Assembly: GCA_029204225.1 (NCBI GenBank)
Contig: CM055104.1
Span: 51,514,294 to 51,578,293, forward strand
Source: Diphasiastrum complanatum
Taxonomy: Eukaryota; Streptophyta; Lycopodiopsida; Lycopodiales; Lycopodiaceae
Length of the DNA stretch: 64,000 bases
Reading direction: 5' to 3'
Shown here: positions 31,561 to 42,890 of the stretch, piece by piece
Position numbering within the stretch: the stretch's first letter is position 1
How the letters are laid out: each line of letters starts with the position of its first letter
Program-made: the position numbers and the translations under genes
Notes under the pieces: generated by a model
Database searches by the model: none
Seen by the model: only the letters and a program-made list of their open reading frames with translations
What the model was told of the DNA's origin: nothing

Positions 31561-33343
31561 ATGAGCAACTTGAAAGCTTTGTGGAAATAGATGTGAGAAA
31601 GCAGCTGGCTACAATGCTTCTCTACAAGTCTCTGCATGTGGGAGGGTGACTTTTTGTTTATGACTTTTCCTTTGTTGCTCTAGATTACTTCATCTAAGGA
31701 GGGGATGGGTCCACTAGCTTGGAAAGGCACACTACATAGAAGGGTTGAGAGCGGTGCACCTCCAGCTGAGATTCTTGAACCTTGGAACAAGAGGGGCCTT
31801 GAAAGCCATCCCGTGCTAGCAGACATCCGAGCCTCTAGTTGGTTGGCTTTGGTTGGAGCAAAGAGGAAAGATTGCTCAAGCCATGCAAGAAAGACAACAA
31901 AGGCTGTAAGTGAGTCTCATGAGAACAATAGATGGAGTAGCAATAGAAGACAAGAGAGGAAATGTAGTTAGAGTAGGAGGGTAAAATGGAAGAGAGTAGA
32001 GAGCAAGGGAAGGAGAAGGCAACATGGCACTAGAGCAAGTAATACTTTCAAGCAAGTTTTGAAGCCTAGTGAAGTCCACGAGAGGAAATAAATAAAGATC
32101 TGAAAGAGGCGCAAATAGACAAGCAAGGGAGTGGCAAGGAAACATGTGTCGAGAAGTAGCTTGTGCATAAGCATGTGAGAAGGCATGCAAGGGAGGAGGC
32201 AAAAGCTTGTCCCAAAAGTAGGTGCAAGAGGGGGGAGAAGAAGAGCATCGTCATCCCAACATGATGTCAAGCAACCTCATCCACGATCAACATCATGATT
32301 GCTAGGGGAAGGCCACATCTAGGCAGCACCGCTCTCCACCACCATGTTTCCATGCCACAAGTTCCCTATCATGCTTTTAGTGTGTGTGCTTGATGATGCA
32401 TCAAAATGGACATCACATTTTGTGTGTTTACAATTACAGCTTTATTCTACTACATATTTTTCTTTTCGCACAAAAGTATAAGTGAACAATTATGTTGTGT
32501 CTAACTTAATTATATGCACTTGACAAATCCAAGATAATGGTGCCCATTGTTTATTCCATGAATGGTGTAGTCATGGCAGTTGGAAAATTCTTGAAAGACT
32601 TTGTTGGGAATTTCCCAAGAGGGATACAAATGACATTTTGTCCGAGAAAATTATATTTCTACACATGAGATCTTGAAAAGTAGTAAGAACCACAAAAAAA
32701 AGATGAGATCTACAAAAGAGATGCTCACCACACAAAAGAGACATGATCCACACACACAAAGGATGTTTATTCTAGAAATGATTGGCTTTACACACTCTCT
32801 CTCACATTTATGATGCTCACAGCTTGGGCACTCACCTTAGTCATGTGTTGTACCTCACATGCCAACATTCAAACTTACTATGTCCTATCTAGTCAACAAA
32901 CAATGGGCCTCCTAAAAAGTTTCTCTAAGACCTACACCTTTGTCACTAGCTAGTGAGTCATTATTGTAGGTAGGCTGGACACAAACTTAATACTTGAATA
33001 CATATATGCATGTGGTTAGCCCCCAATTTTGGCATTACATTACCATGTTTACTTTCACAAAGTCGGTACACCTTATTACAATTCGTACTTGTAGGCCCTG
33101 TGACAAGTTTTCCATGTTATTGATACGACACTTATTTCTAACTATTTTATTAGGGCAAAAATTGCTATTGCCTTTTTTATCTACCTTAAGTCTTCCTTAA
33201 TAGGACACATAAGATCAAAAACTCATATTATCGCTATTTGTCCTACTTATCCACTTTTGCACATGAGAACATTCACATCACTTTTCTTGCAAAAGTACAT
33301 ACATTTGTGTGTCATTTTAGGTTGCCACATTGAGCGATTCATC
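31561..33343. other. No gene recognised
   Basis: ORFs of 60-108 codons overlap on both strands at 31705-32270 without any recognisable domain or codon pattern. The rest is AT-rich. Confidence 0.45.
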
Positions 33344-33530
33344 CTCAAACTAACAAAACATTAAAAATTATAAATCTATCTTATGTTTATGACCAACAAA
33401 AATGAGGCCATGTTTACTCAATTTAGCGAAGACAATCTCAAACTAACAAAACATTGAAAATTACAAATATATCTTATGTTTATGACCAATAAAAATGAGG
33501 GCATGTTATCTACTCAATTTAGAGAAGACA
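33344..33530 (+). repeat. 93-bp tandem duplication
   Basis: CTCAAACTAACAAAACATT starts at 33344 and again at 33437. Both units continue with CTTATGTTTATGACCAA and AAAAATGAGG. A few substitutions and a short insertion separate the copies. Confidence 0.85.
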
Positions 33531-34539
33531 CCATGCATCTTATCTGAAAAGCGTATGGATGACATTTCCAACTCCTATCAAGAATACTACGGGTACAATT
33601 TTCCCTACGAAAGTGTTTATTTTTCTACCATAAGACAATAATGGAAAAACTTATGCAAGCCATCAAGAAAACTCTCGAGAAGAAGAAACACAAGGTTAGC
33701 CAATCAAAACCACAAGAAAATGGTATTAAAAAAGTGATACATTTTTTTTTATCATAAAAGTTTGAGAAGCAAAGAGTTAGAAAGAGCATAATTCTCTCCA
33801 TTAGAGTTTAGTTGATGGAAAGATTTTATGGACCTTTTCTAGTTCTCAACATTAATAATGTTGTAATTAGATGGCAACATAAATGCATGGGTAGATTGTT
33901 GTTTATGTTAGTAACCTAAAATCTTTTGAAAGGGCAACCACTTCAAGAGCCCATTCATAAGATTATCTAAAAAATGGGGAAGAAGTGCTGAAATCCAAAG
34001 CAGATTATGTGCCTACGCGACAACTTTTAGGTGTGGGTAAAGGTCCCACATGCATGACTCATATATGCATGTATGCATAATAGTCAACAAGCATATCTAA
34101 GATGTGTTGACATAGTAGGACAAGAAAGGAGCTTGTTCAAGTACTCATTCAACAAAATTTGTATCTTGTGAAGACATCATGGTCATGATGGGTCCACACA
34201 ACCTACATGACTAGCTCTCATGAGAGGCAAATGCTTAAGAGCCTCAAGATTATGATGTTGCAAGAACTTGTCTGGATGTAGATCCTTGAATGCTAGCTCT
34301 TTTTGGAAGAAAAAAAAAATTACTAGGAGCCTAGCTTTTCAAGAGATTTAGTAACATCATAGGAAATGACAACGTTTTTCAACTATCTTTTTCATGCCTA
34401 ATACTCCATTGGTTGAGGGAAGTCAAGGAAGTGTTGAAGAGCTTGAGTTTCTAATAACAATAGAAGGCAAACATTGAGTTTTAACAATCTCAAGCCGACA
34501 ATTTTCTCTTGTTAGCTCTCGTTTGGTATATTTTAGGTC

Positions 34540-35243
34540 AAAAATTATTTCATTGGGGCAAATTTTTTTAACATCGTAAATGTGGGGGCGCGCTGGCCCA
34601 CCTCGCTAGCGCCCCGGAATGGGCCCCCACCCCCCTCTGCAGCAGCCCGTGTCACAATGCATGGGCCCCGAGCTGCATCTAATGCTAGTTCTGAATCGAG
34701 CTTCAGGGCAGATCGCTTGGCTCGTACCTTATATAAGGAACGCAAGTTGTGCAGTGAGTTTACTTACTCGTGCCCGTCTACTCCTCCCGTTTGAAACACG
34801 TGACGTTCGTCTGAAGTGTTGCTCCAACCTAGGCTATGCAACTTGGGGCCCATGCATTGTGACACGGGGCGCTGTAGAGGGGGTTGGCGCCAGTGAGGTG
34901 GGGGCGCATTGGCCCACGCGCCCCTACATTAAAAAAAAACAAACACAAAAGGGTGCCCCCCCCCCCGACAAATTTTTTTTTTATAAGCTAAGTTTCTTAT
35001 TTAACGCACCTCCCCCTTTTCTTTTTTCTTCCTCCAATACTAATTAATGGGAATTTTTTCTTCCTATTTCTTTGTAGGTGTTTATTTAAAAAAAATTTGC
35101 CCCAGAGTTTTTGGACAGATTTTTACATAACGTAAATGTACACATGTACTTTTATTATTGGTCTAAAAAAAGCTTTCAAGGTTGAAAAAAATAAAAAAGC
35201 ATCTTTACACAAGGTCTTTTTTTATTTTGAAATTCCTCTAATG
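34540..35243. mobile_element. Foldback DNA transposon FB2, left end damaged
   Basis: A GC-rich inverted repeat pairs about 34579-34676 with about 34834-34930 (GTGTCACAATGCATGGGCCC against GGGCCCATGCATTGTGACAC). GGGGCAAATTTTTTT at about 34555 pairs with AAAAAAATTTGCCCC at about 35090-35105. The right terminus, AAGCATCTTTACACAAGG to CCTCTAATG at 35243, aligns with the right end of FB3 (AAGCATCTTTACAAAGGG to CCCTAATG at 42807), which places it in the same family. I cannot find the expected CATTAG left end, so that side seems deleted. It abuts the gypsy RT on its right. Confidence 0.7.
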
Positions 35244-35785
35244 GAATTCCGAACCATGAAAACTTGTTCAAGGGCATTGAGATGCCTATCTTGAGAGGAA
35301 TGCACACCAAGATCATCGAGATAAATCTCTAGATTCTTGTGCAATAGATTCTTGAAAGCTCGTTGCATCATCCTTTGAAATGTGGATGGGGCATTGCACA
35401 GACCGAATAGCATAACGTTATATGCAAAGGTACGAAACTCTGTAACAAAGACCATTTGGAAACGATCTTTAGGAGCAATTTAGACTAAAAAATAGCCACT
35501 AAAACCATCGAGGAAGCTAAAAGCTTCAGCTCCTGCCATATTTTCGAGGATTTGTGTAGTCAGAGGTAAAGGAAAATGATCCTTCTCTGTTTGATCATTA
35601 AGTTTCTTTGAATCCACGCAGATACGGAGTTTACCATTTTTCTTTGGCACCACCACAATAAATTGGTGATATCCAACTAGTATGCTCGATTTCATAAATG
35701 AAACCAGCATGGGATTGGTAATAGTAGGCATGCATGAATATTTTGGTGTTGTTTCACGAACTAAGTCTTCGTCAATGATGTTCAA
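35244..35785 (-). pseudogene. Ty3/gypsy reverse transcriptase fragment
   Basis: Read leftwards: FIVVVPKKNGKLRICVDSKK, then LNDQTEKDHFPLPLTTQILE and AFSFLDGFSGYF, a stop near 35480, and VTEFRTFAYNVMLFGLCNAP with IYLDDLGVHSSQDRHLNALE. The LDG and YLDD catalytic motifs of a gypsy RT are visible; the second is not the consensus YxDD context of copia. The frame runs directly into the right terminus of FB2 at 35243, and no continuation was recognised on the far side. The matching gag lies upstream at 36041-37268. A protease was not seen between them. Confidence 0.8.
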
Positions 35786-36040
35786 GATTTCATCACTGTG
35801 TACATCCCATTAATAGACTTTGAGTTTGGGTCGATATAGACGAGTGTGGATGCTTAGAGATGCTGGGTCCTTGGTCTCATCTAATTGCCAATGTTGCGCG
35901 CTTGTACAGTAGCATGCAACGGCTCTTCCGATACCCTACGTGCTGGAACAGTCTTTTTGGTTTGGTTAGGGCAATCTTTATAGCAATGCTTCCTGATATA
36001 ATCATCACATTCAGCTACAAAGTCATATCAAAATCTACAT

Positions 36041-37268
36041 TCACTCTGGAAGTGAGTGGTTTTTCCACAGACAAAACATCTCTTTTGAAGTGCTAAAGGG
36101 AACATAGCATAACCATTTAGGTGATTCCTCTGGATAATATTGCTCATTAGGAGAGGACGTAGATGCCTCATCTATGTAAATGACAGGATGACCGCCATCA
36201 TAAGTAGTGTCATAGGCTGGTGTGTCATAGGAGGTATGCTGCACTACATGGGCCAGAACTGGATGTCAATTCTATTGGGTTGGCCTGTAGGGTGGAGCAG
36301 ATCCTCTTGGAGCTGGAAGTGCCAAGTGTTGTTGTTATGGAGGTAGTTGTTGTCTAGGTAATTCCTGGACTTGGACTGGTGTCATATAATGTGGGTTATA
36401 TGGTGCTTGTGGGTGTGCGTGTGGCGCATATTGCTGAGGTCGAGAGTATTGCTTGTTGCGTGGGTTGTACCTACAGCTGGATGTCGTATGGGTGGTCGTA
36501 TCACACAGTATACAGTGTTGTGGTTCGTAAGGATGGTGTAATGGGCACTCATTACCGGTATGTGGACCACGACATTGTGGGCACCAGGTGTCTTCTCGCC
36601 AATGGATAGTGTTATCGGATCGCAATTGCCCTGGCAATTGACTTTGAAAAGATTTCAAGGCTTGCTAAAACTCTTTGTTGGGTTTCTCCTTTTGTTGTTG
36701 ATGTTGTTGATTCATCAACTCAAATTGAAATTTCCAGACCTAGTCGGAATCTCGGGGCTCACTTGGACGGTGATCAGGGAATACACGGTGAGCTTTTTCT
36801 CTTTCTGGTCCTCATCATCAGAACCTTCATCTTCTTCACGAATGGCGTCAGACATAGTAGATATAAGAGTAAAATACTTTTTGCTAGGTTTAAGCTCTTT
36901 CCGGATGCATATGGGAAGACCAACGAGAAACCATATGATCAACATTTTATCAATTGGTTGTTCCAGGACTTGACTTCTGAGACGCTTAAAGCGCTCAATA
37001 TAGTCACGTACGCGTTCATCTTTTTTTATTTTTATATTACTAAGGCGTACAAATGGGCTTTCTGTGAGTCGAAAAGTTGGAAACGTTTAAGAAAAGACTC
37101 ATTCAACTCTGACCAGTCTTGTTGATCGTCACGATCGAGGTTGAAAAACCGCTCTCGTGCTTTATCTACCATGGTCATCGAAAAAAGTTGGACTTTTGCA
37201 TTGTCAATATATTCTCCATACACTTCGCATGCATTCTCAAAGACTTCTAAAAATCTATGAGGGTACAC
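36041..37268 (-). pseudogene. Ty3/gypsy gag, copy 3, with two zinc-finger-like motifs
   Basis: Read leftwards: the gag core (RFLEVFENACEVYGEYIDNA, KVQLFSMTMVDKARERFFNL, WSELNESFLKRF) at 37268-37032; the acidic block MSDAIREEDEGSDDEDQKEK near 36855; and a C-terminal region with two Cys/His motifs, CPQCRGPHTGNEC and CILCDTTTHTTSSC, at 36585-36430. A Gln/Pro/Tyr-rich stretch follows. A further ORF to 36041 contains IDEASTSSPNEQYYPEE. Core and acidic block match gag copies 1 and 2 in order but are clearly diverged. Frameshifts separate the pieces. Confidence 0.7.
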
Positions 37269-37329
37269 AGTCCCTGTAGAACAATTGATCAGACAGATCT
37301 TGATTCTACCAACAAAGCGCGCAGTTTAC

Positions 37330-37930
37330 TTGACAAAGGATGAGAAAGAAACGGACGCGAACTCAAAACTTTTCTATTTGTGACCAACTCGAAAGATTTG
37401 CGAAACAGTGTCATGTGGAAGCTTGTGGTTTTCTTGTTGAAACTCGAAAGATTCACGAACAGAATCTTGTCGCGAAATTTTTTTGTTTCTTGTTCAAGCC
37501 TCAGATGTCGCAAAACTATCTCAAACAGTTCGCGAAATATTCTAGCTTCCTTCAAACTCAAGAATTGTCATTTGAACAATTCGCGAAAGACGAAGCTGAG
37601 ATGAAGAGACAGATTGTCGCGAAATATTTGTGAACAGAATTTATTCGAGCCTGAAAATAGAGCGTCTATTTGAATATCAATCGTCATATATGGTTAGATT
37701 TCTACTGTTACAGTAATAAAAGGCCAAAAGACCTGCCCTGTAGCAATATAAATACATATGCACTACTCGTTGAAACACACTGAATCAGAGACACAACAAC
37801 GAGATAAGACAGCAAGAGATGTATATTGATGAATCAGATTCAGAGTTGTAAAAATTCGTTTTTGGTCAATAGTTTCTTATTGTCTAAATTGTCTTAAATT
37901 GTATCATACTTCAGCGTATAAGTCTAACAC
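37330..37930 (+). repeat. LTR-like sequence with repeated TTCGCGAAA motifs
   Basis: TCGCGAAA or TTCGCGAAA recurs at about 37468, 37530, 37577 and 37615. TATAAATA at 37747-37754 would be a promoter on the + strand. Similar CGAAC/TTCGCGA motifs occur before copia element B near 4500-4640. The edges were not determined. Confidence 0.4.
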
Positions 37931-38029
37931 ATCCAAATATAATTTTCACACGCATATTCAATCAAAACAAATACTGTTCTATTAGTACATAGATTAAATA
38001 AAATTGCGATTGAAGACACTGATATTAAA

Positions 38030-38710
38030 CATCTTTTAGGACTCGTCATGGTCATTATGAGTTTAAGGTGATGTCATTTGGGCTCACAAATGCTCCAGCT
38101 ACCTTTATGACCTTGATGAACAGTGTCCTCAAACCATACTTGGGTAAATTTGTAGTTGTATTTTTAGATGACATCCTCGTCTACAGCAAAACAAGGAAGG
38201 AGCATCTAAAACACCTCAGAAAGGTGTTTCGACTGCTCAGAAAACATAAGCTTTATGCTAAAGAATCCAAATGTGAATTCTTAATTGAAGAAGTAGCATA
38301 TTTGGGTCACATTATCTCGGTAGAAGGGATTAAGATGGACCCGAATAAGGTTAAAGCCATACTCAGTTGGCTGAGACCTCAAAATATTTTGGAACTTCAT
38401 ATCTTTCTTGGTTGGGCGGGATATTACAGACGATTTGTCAAGGAATATGCTCAGATAGCAGTTCCCATGACAAGTCTTCTTAAGGGGAAGGGAAAGGAGT
38501 TCATTTGGGAGTCCGCACGGCAGGAGAGCTTTGATGCTCTCAAAGCAACCTTAGCTACAACACCAACGACCCCAATCAGCTATTTGTGGTCGAAACAAAT
38601 GCTAGCGACTTTGCAGTCGGTGCTGTGCTAACTCAGGGTAGACGACCAGTTGCGTTTGAGAGTAAAAAAAACTCGAGCCAGCTCAGACTAGGTCTTGCTT
38701 TGCCTACGAG
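38030..38710 (+). pseudogene. Ty3/gypsy reverse transcriptase and RNase H fragment
   Basis: The sequence starts abruptly with [20 protein letters not shown], then [20 protein letters not shown] with the FLDD motif, [20 protein letters not shown], and [20 protein letters not shown]. After a frameshift near 38600 the RNase H begins ([20 protein letters not shown]). It ends at about 38700. The sequence fits chromovirus-like gypsy elements. No gag, integrase or LTR is joined to it. Confidence 0.85.
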
Positions 38711-38829
38711 GGGGTTTGTGGAATTAGTCCCACATTCTAGCTCAACTACGATACTATTCTGTTCTCTAAGAAAATGTCAAACTGAAATTACAACACATAC
38801 GCTTAAAAAGATATCATTCTAAATTAATG

Positions 38830-39849
38830 GAATGATGTCGATTGTTAACATCCATTCAAGACTTGTTTAACAATTTGAAATGGATATATTTATGAGTCTA
38901 TCTTTCAAATTTTTTAAAAAAAGAGGAGATACAATATCATGTATAGAGAGATTGTTTGTCGAACAAGTACGCCAGACAATGTGAAACTACAAAGTCCGTT
39001 GCTTATTATGATCAAAATCTCACTAGATTTATGTTGTGAAGCATCAATGTAAATTCTTCTTTTTAAGAAATATTGTTATTTCTTTCAGTAGATGTGTTGA
39101 AGCTCATTTTGTAACTTGTAATCCTTAAGGCTTGCTACAATTCACATATCTCCTGTTGGATTTACTACGAGTCCTATCAAAATTCTAAATGATCAACATT
39201 TAAGAGTAATCAGGTACAAATCTACAATCAAATTGTTTCAAATTTGGAATGGATAATATATGTATTAGTTAAGTTTCTCTCTTTCTTCATTTTCAAGTAA
39301 GGCAGCTTTGTTAAAAAGTTTCTGCCTAGCTTACTCAAATGATAGTTAGTGGCTCAAATAGTTATCAATTTACTTTTTGTCTTTTTTTAGTTAGTTTTTT
39401 GGATGACTGGTAATTTTGTGTCCAGGAGTGACCACTTTCTTGAAAATGTCATTTCTTGTTGTCTTTTCTTTTACTATTTATTATGAAATTTTTGGCATTT
39501 TTGGGCCAATGAAGGCTAAGAACCAATATATTGATTGCTATAATAAAAAAAATGGGTGTTCTAGTCAACAAACGGATTATATCCAAAAAATCCTGCTTTT
39601 CTCTAGTATTGTGATGCTATGATTGATTAAAATTAAGAAATTAAAATGACGCATCCAGTTTGGATTGCAAACATAGGCATGTGAACGTACTTTGCTAAAA
39701 AGAAAAGAAAAAATTCAATGATGTATTTTTCATGTAAAGAGAAGTAAGTGTTTTGTAGACAATTACTTGATGAGGAACGAAACATTGTATTGCATATTAC
39801 TTCAAGGATACTCACTAGTGCTCATAAAATAACTTTTTCCAATAGAGTA
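38830..39849. other. No gene recognised
   Basis: AT-rich DNA without recognisable coding or repeat signals. Confidence 0.5.
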
Positions 39850-40064
39850 TAATAAATGATACAGGTGGGCCTTCTGAATCTTCAATATATTGACAAAATT
39901 TTACGACAAATTCAATCCCAATCAATCCTAAAAGTGATGGAGGATGCACAAATCAAAGATCTTTATGCTTACTCTTCACACGTGGGAACATGTTCCACAC
40001 GTGTGAAATCAATATGTTCATGAAATTGCAAAATGATAAAGCAAGATTTTGTCAAATCTTCACA
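39850..40064 (-). repeat. Copia LTR, 5' portion, minus strand
   Basis: On the - strand CTAGTTTTTGAGAAG, a polypurine-like tract, precedes an LTR start TGTGAAGATTTGACAAAATC at 40064. The LTR carries the most symmetric paired G-box of the window at 39975-40007. The start resembles the LTRs at 43176 and 44446 (TGTAAAAAATTGGCAAAATC, TGTGAAAAATATGCAAAAT). The far end is not resolved. Confidence 0.65.
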
Positions 40065-40606
40065 CTTCTCAAAAACTAGTTTGATGAGATACTAGATCAA
40101 ACAAAAAACTTGAGATACTTCTTGAGTGGATTCTTTGGTATGAATATGATGTGAAAACCAGCCAATGGACCTTGATAGCAGCACATTCACCAAATCCGTG
40201 ATAGGATTACTTTGGTGGAAATTCATTGACAACGTTCTTTGATGTGCATTCCACCAATTTGCCAACATTTTCTTTTGCTCCCTCCATGTATTAAGAGGAT
40301 CTTGGGCTTGAAAGCTCCACCTCCTTGAAAATAGTAGAAATCCGAGGCCTTCATGCCTCATAATGACCATGAAGATCACCAGAGTTAACTGGTTTAAATA
40401 GCATCGTACCAAGGAATCGAATTCCTAAACTGGGTATATGCCTGAGAACTGTACTATTGATTATTAAGATTTTGCATTTTAGCTTGACTAGTCCACAAAC
40501 TATGAACTTTTTGCGTGATAGATATAATCTTGTAATCAAAGGCTATCTTGATCTCATTGAGGCTACATACTTGCTCAAGAATGTAAGTGTCCTTTGTATA
40601 TACTTA
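40065..40606. other. Internal sequence beside the copia LTR, unrecognised
   Basis: ORFs on the - strand (40092-40412 and 40351-40539) show no copia domain that I can name, although the position upstream of a polypurine tract suggests decayed element DNA. Confidence 0.35.
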
Positions 40607-41238
40607 TACCCTCCAAGGCCCATGCACCACTAGTAGTGCACTGTGACCAATATAAAGTCCAACACATAAGATACAATCCTAAGCATGCTAGTACAGCAAG
40701 CACAAAGAGAACGGATGGTGGACAAACCAACCCAACCAAACCTAGATCGAACGAATCTAGCCCCCAAGCTATGGATCAATCTCAAAGAGGATTGAGGCAT
40801 CACACCAGCAGCATACGGCTACTAGTCTCATAATTAAGGATACACTAGTGAGAGCCCAATAGGTATACTTATATCCTCCAAGGCCCATGCACCACTAGTA
40901 GTGCATTGTGACACCTCACTGGACACCTCTGCAGCCTATTGGAGTGGCATGTTTGTACCGAGAGACTCTACAATCTATTATTGAGTTCATGGGTCATGAT
41001 GTACACGCACGCTATAAAGCCCCTCACCAAGGATGCACTCGCCAAGCAAGCCGCAACAAAGCAATGCAAGGGAATTGAATGGTGGACAAACCAACCCAAC
41101 CAAACCTAGATCTTACGGATCTAGCCCCCAAGCTATGGATCAATCACTCACAAGAGATAGAGGAGTCATACCAACAGCATATAGCTACTAGCATCACACA
41201 ATCAAGCATACACTATTGAGAGCCCACTAGATTTACTT
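40607..41238 (+). repeat. Diverged tandem repeat units, also at 42808-42890
   Basis: CTCCAAGGCCCATGCACCAC occurs at about 40609, 40875 and 42812. CAACCCAACCAAACCTAGAT and GCCCCCAAGCTATGGATCAA recur at about 40730-40775 and 41095-41145. GAGAGCCCA precedes the junction in both units. The third start lies just right of FB3, which therefore interrupts this repeat. Confidence 0.8.
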
Positions 41239-42807
41239 CATTAGGGAAAATATGGGCTCAAAATGGGCCCTTTAAGAAGTTTGACTATAGAGAAAGATTA
41301 ACAAGAGAGAAAAAAATTCTGGCAACATTTATGCTCGTTTTTTATGATTCTGGAACTGCCCGCCGCCCAACTTATATGGTTAACATGTAGCCTTGATTTC
41401 CATAAGCAAATGTGATAATATTGCACATTTTCCCCTTTGAAAAGCGCTCCGAGAAGTCCCACACCCTTAAAAAAACGTCTAGAACCGGTAGGCATAATTG
41501 CGCTAGTGTGTGCTCATTCACTTCTCCTTTGTATTTCTAGGTGATAGTGCGAGAGCTTTTCAAATCCTAATATCAGTTCAACGTGCAGATGTGCTATCTG
41601 ACTGGTCAAACAGGCCATTCGCACGTTGAATCGATATCAGGTTTATTTTTTTAAACAAGTTTATCTTCTTAATCATAGACCCAAATGAGCTAAATATGGT
41701 GCTATTAGAAAGAGCTTGACGAGAGCTTCACAACGGCATCGTAGATGATCTAGTTTTGAGTTACGGTTAAAAAGTTATAGGTAGTCAAAGTTCGCAGAAA
41801 ATCCCTCATAAAAAATATATATATATTTCAAAAAAAATAACCCTAATATCGGTTCAACGCGCGCCCTTGGGGTTTGAGACCGCTCAAACTCTAAGGATGC
41901 ACGCTGAACGGATATTAGGGCTATACATTTTTTTTTTACGACAGAACTCGACGAGAGCTCTACAACGGCACCAGAAGTTTGACTGCCTATAACTTTTGAA
42001 CCGTAAATCGGAATTAGGTCATAAAACTTTGACTGCCTATAACTTTTGAATCGTAAATCGAAATTAAATCATTCTAGTGTCGTTGCAGAGTTCTCGTTGA
42101 GCTCATTCCTTGAAAAAAAAAAATTAAAAATCTCTATATTGGTTCAACGCGCGCCCTTAGGGTTTGAGACCGCTCAAACCCTAAGGGCGTGCACTGAACC
42201 AATATTAGGGTTATTTTTTTGAAATATATATATTTTTAGATGAGGGATTTTTTTTCAATCTTTGACTGCCTATAACGTTTTAACCGTAACTCAAAACTAG
42301 GTCATATAGATGTCGTTGCGAAGCTTTCGTCGAGTTCTTTCTAATGGCACCATGTTCGTCTTAATTGGAACTACGGTTAAGAAGTTAGACTGTTTGGAAA
42401 GCTCTCACACCATCACCTAGAAATGCAAAGGAGAAGTGAAGCCCACCGATTCCAAGCGCCAGTTGCACATTTTTTCAAGGGCGTGGGACCCCTCGGAGCG
42501 CTTTTCAAAGGGGTAAATATGTAAAAGAATTATAGTTTAGAAAAACTAACGCTAGTAAACTATTTGGACAGATATTTAACATACGAACAACACATATTGT
42601 CCAATGAAATATTTATTTCTGTCTGAGAAGCTTTTTGAGATAATAAAAAATAACCTTAAATCTTGAACACTTTTTTCGTCCGGTGAGCACTGTTACAGTG
42701 TTTACACATGTTATAAGACTATTGGTCCATTTGGAGGCTTAAAGCATGTGAAGTCAACAAAAGCATCTTTACAAAGGGCCCATTTTGAATCCAAACTTCC
42801 CCTAATG
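41239..42807. mobile_element. Giant foldback DNA transposon FB3
   Basis: The element begins CATTAGGG and ends CCCTAATG. Subterminal CTCAAAATGGGCCCTTT (left) pairs with AAAGGGCCCATTTTGA (right). About 41430-41960 pairs with about 41990-42515, for example CCCTTTGAAAAGCGCTCCGA against TCGGAGCGCTTTTCAAAGGG. Three smaller hairpins lie within it (about 41570-41645, 41852-41925, 42135-42212), each starting near TCTATATTGGTTCAACG- or CTAATATCGGTTCAACG-like sequence. A unit with GACTGCCTATAACTTTTGAA is present several times. There is no coding capacity. It splits a local repeat whose uninterrupted copy lies at about 40850-40920, so both edges are defined to the base and no target-site duplication is seen. 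Confidence 0.88.
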
Positions 42808-42890
42808 ATATCCTCCAAGGCCCATGCACCACTAGTAGTGCATTGTGACACCTCATTGGACACCTCTGCAGTCTATCTGGGCCATGTCAT

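Noticed and set aside
31876-32270. Several - strand ORFs rich in Leu, Ser and Pro as a membrane protein gene
   Set aside because: Three overlapping frames are open together, which reflects base composition; no conserved motif was seen.
34582-35047. GC-rich ORFs resembling a small protein gene
   Set aside because: They lie in the inverted repeat of the second foldback element and have counterparts on both strands.
36379-36973. + strand ORFs
   Set aside because: They are antisense to the gypsy gag with its Cys/His motifs, which is the better explanation.
41239-41246. CATTAGGG ends as telomere-type repeats
   Set aside because: TTAGGG occurs only once per end and plants mostly use TTTAGGG; it is simply part of the terminal inverted repeat.
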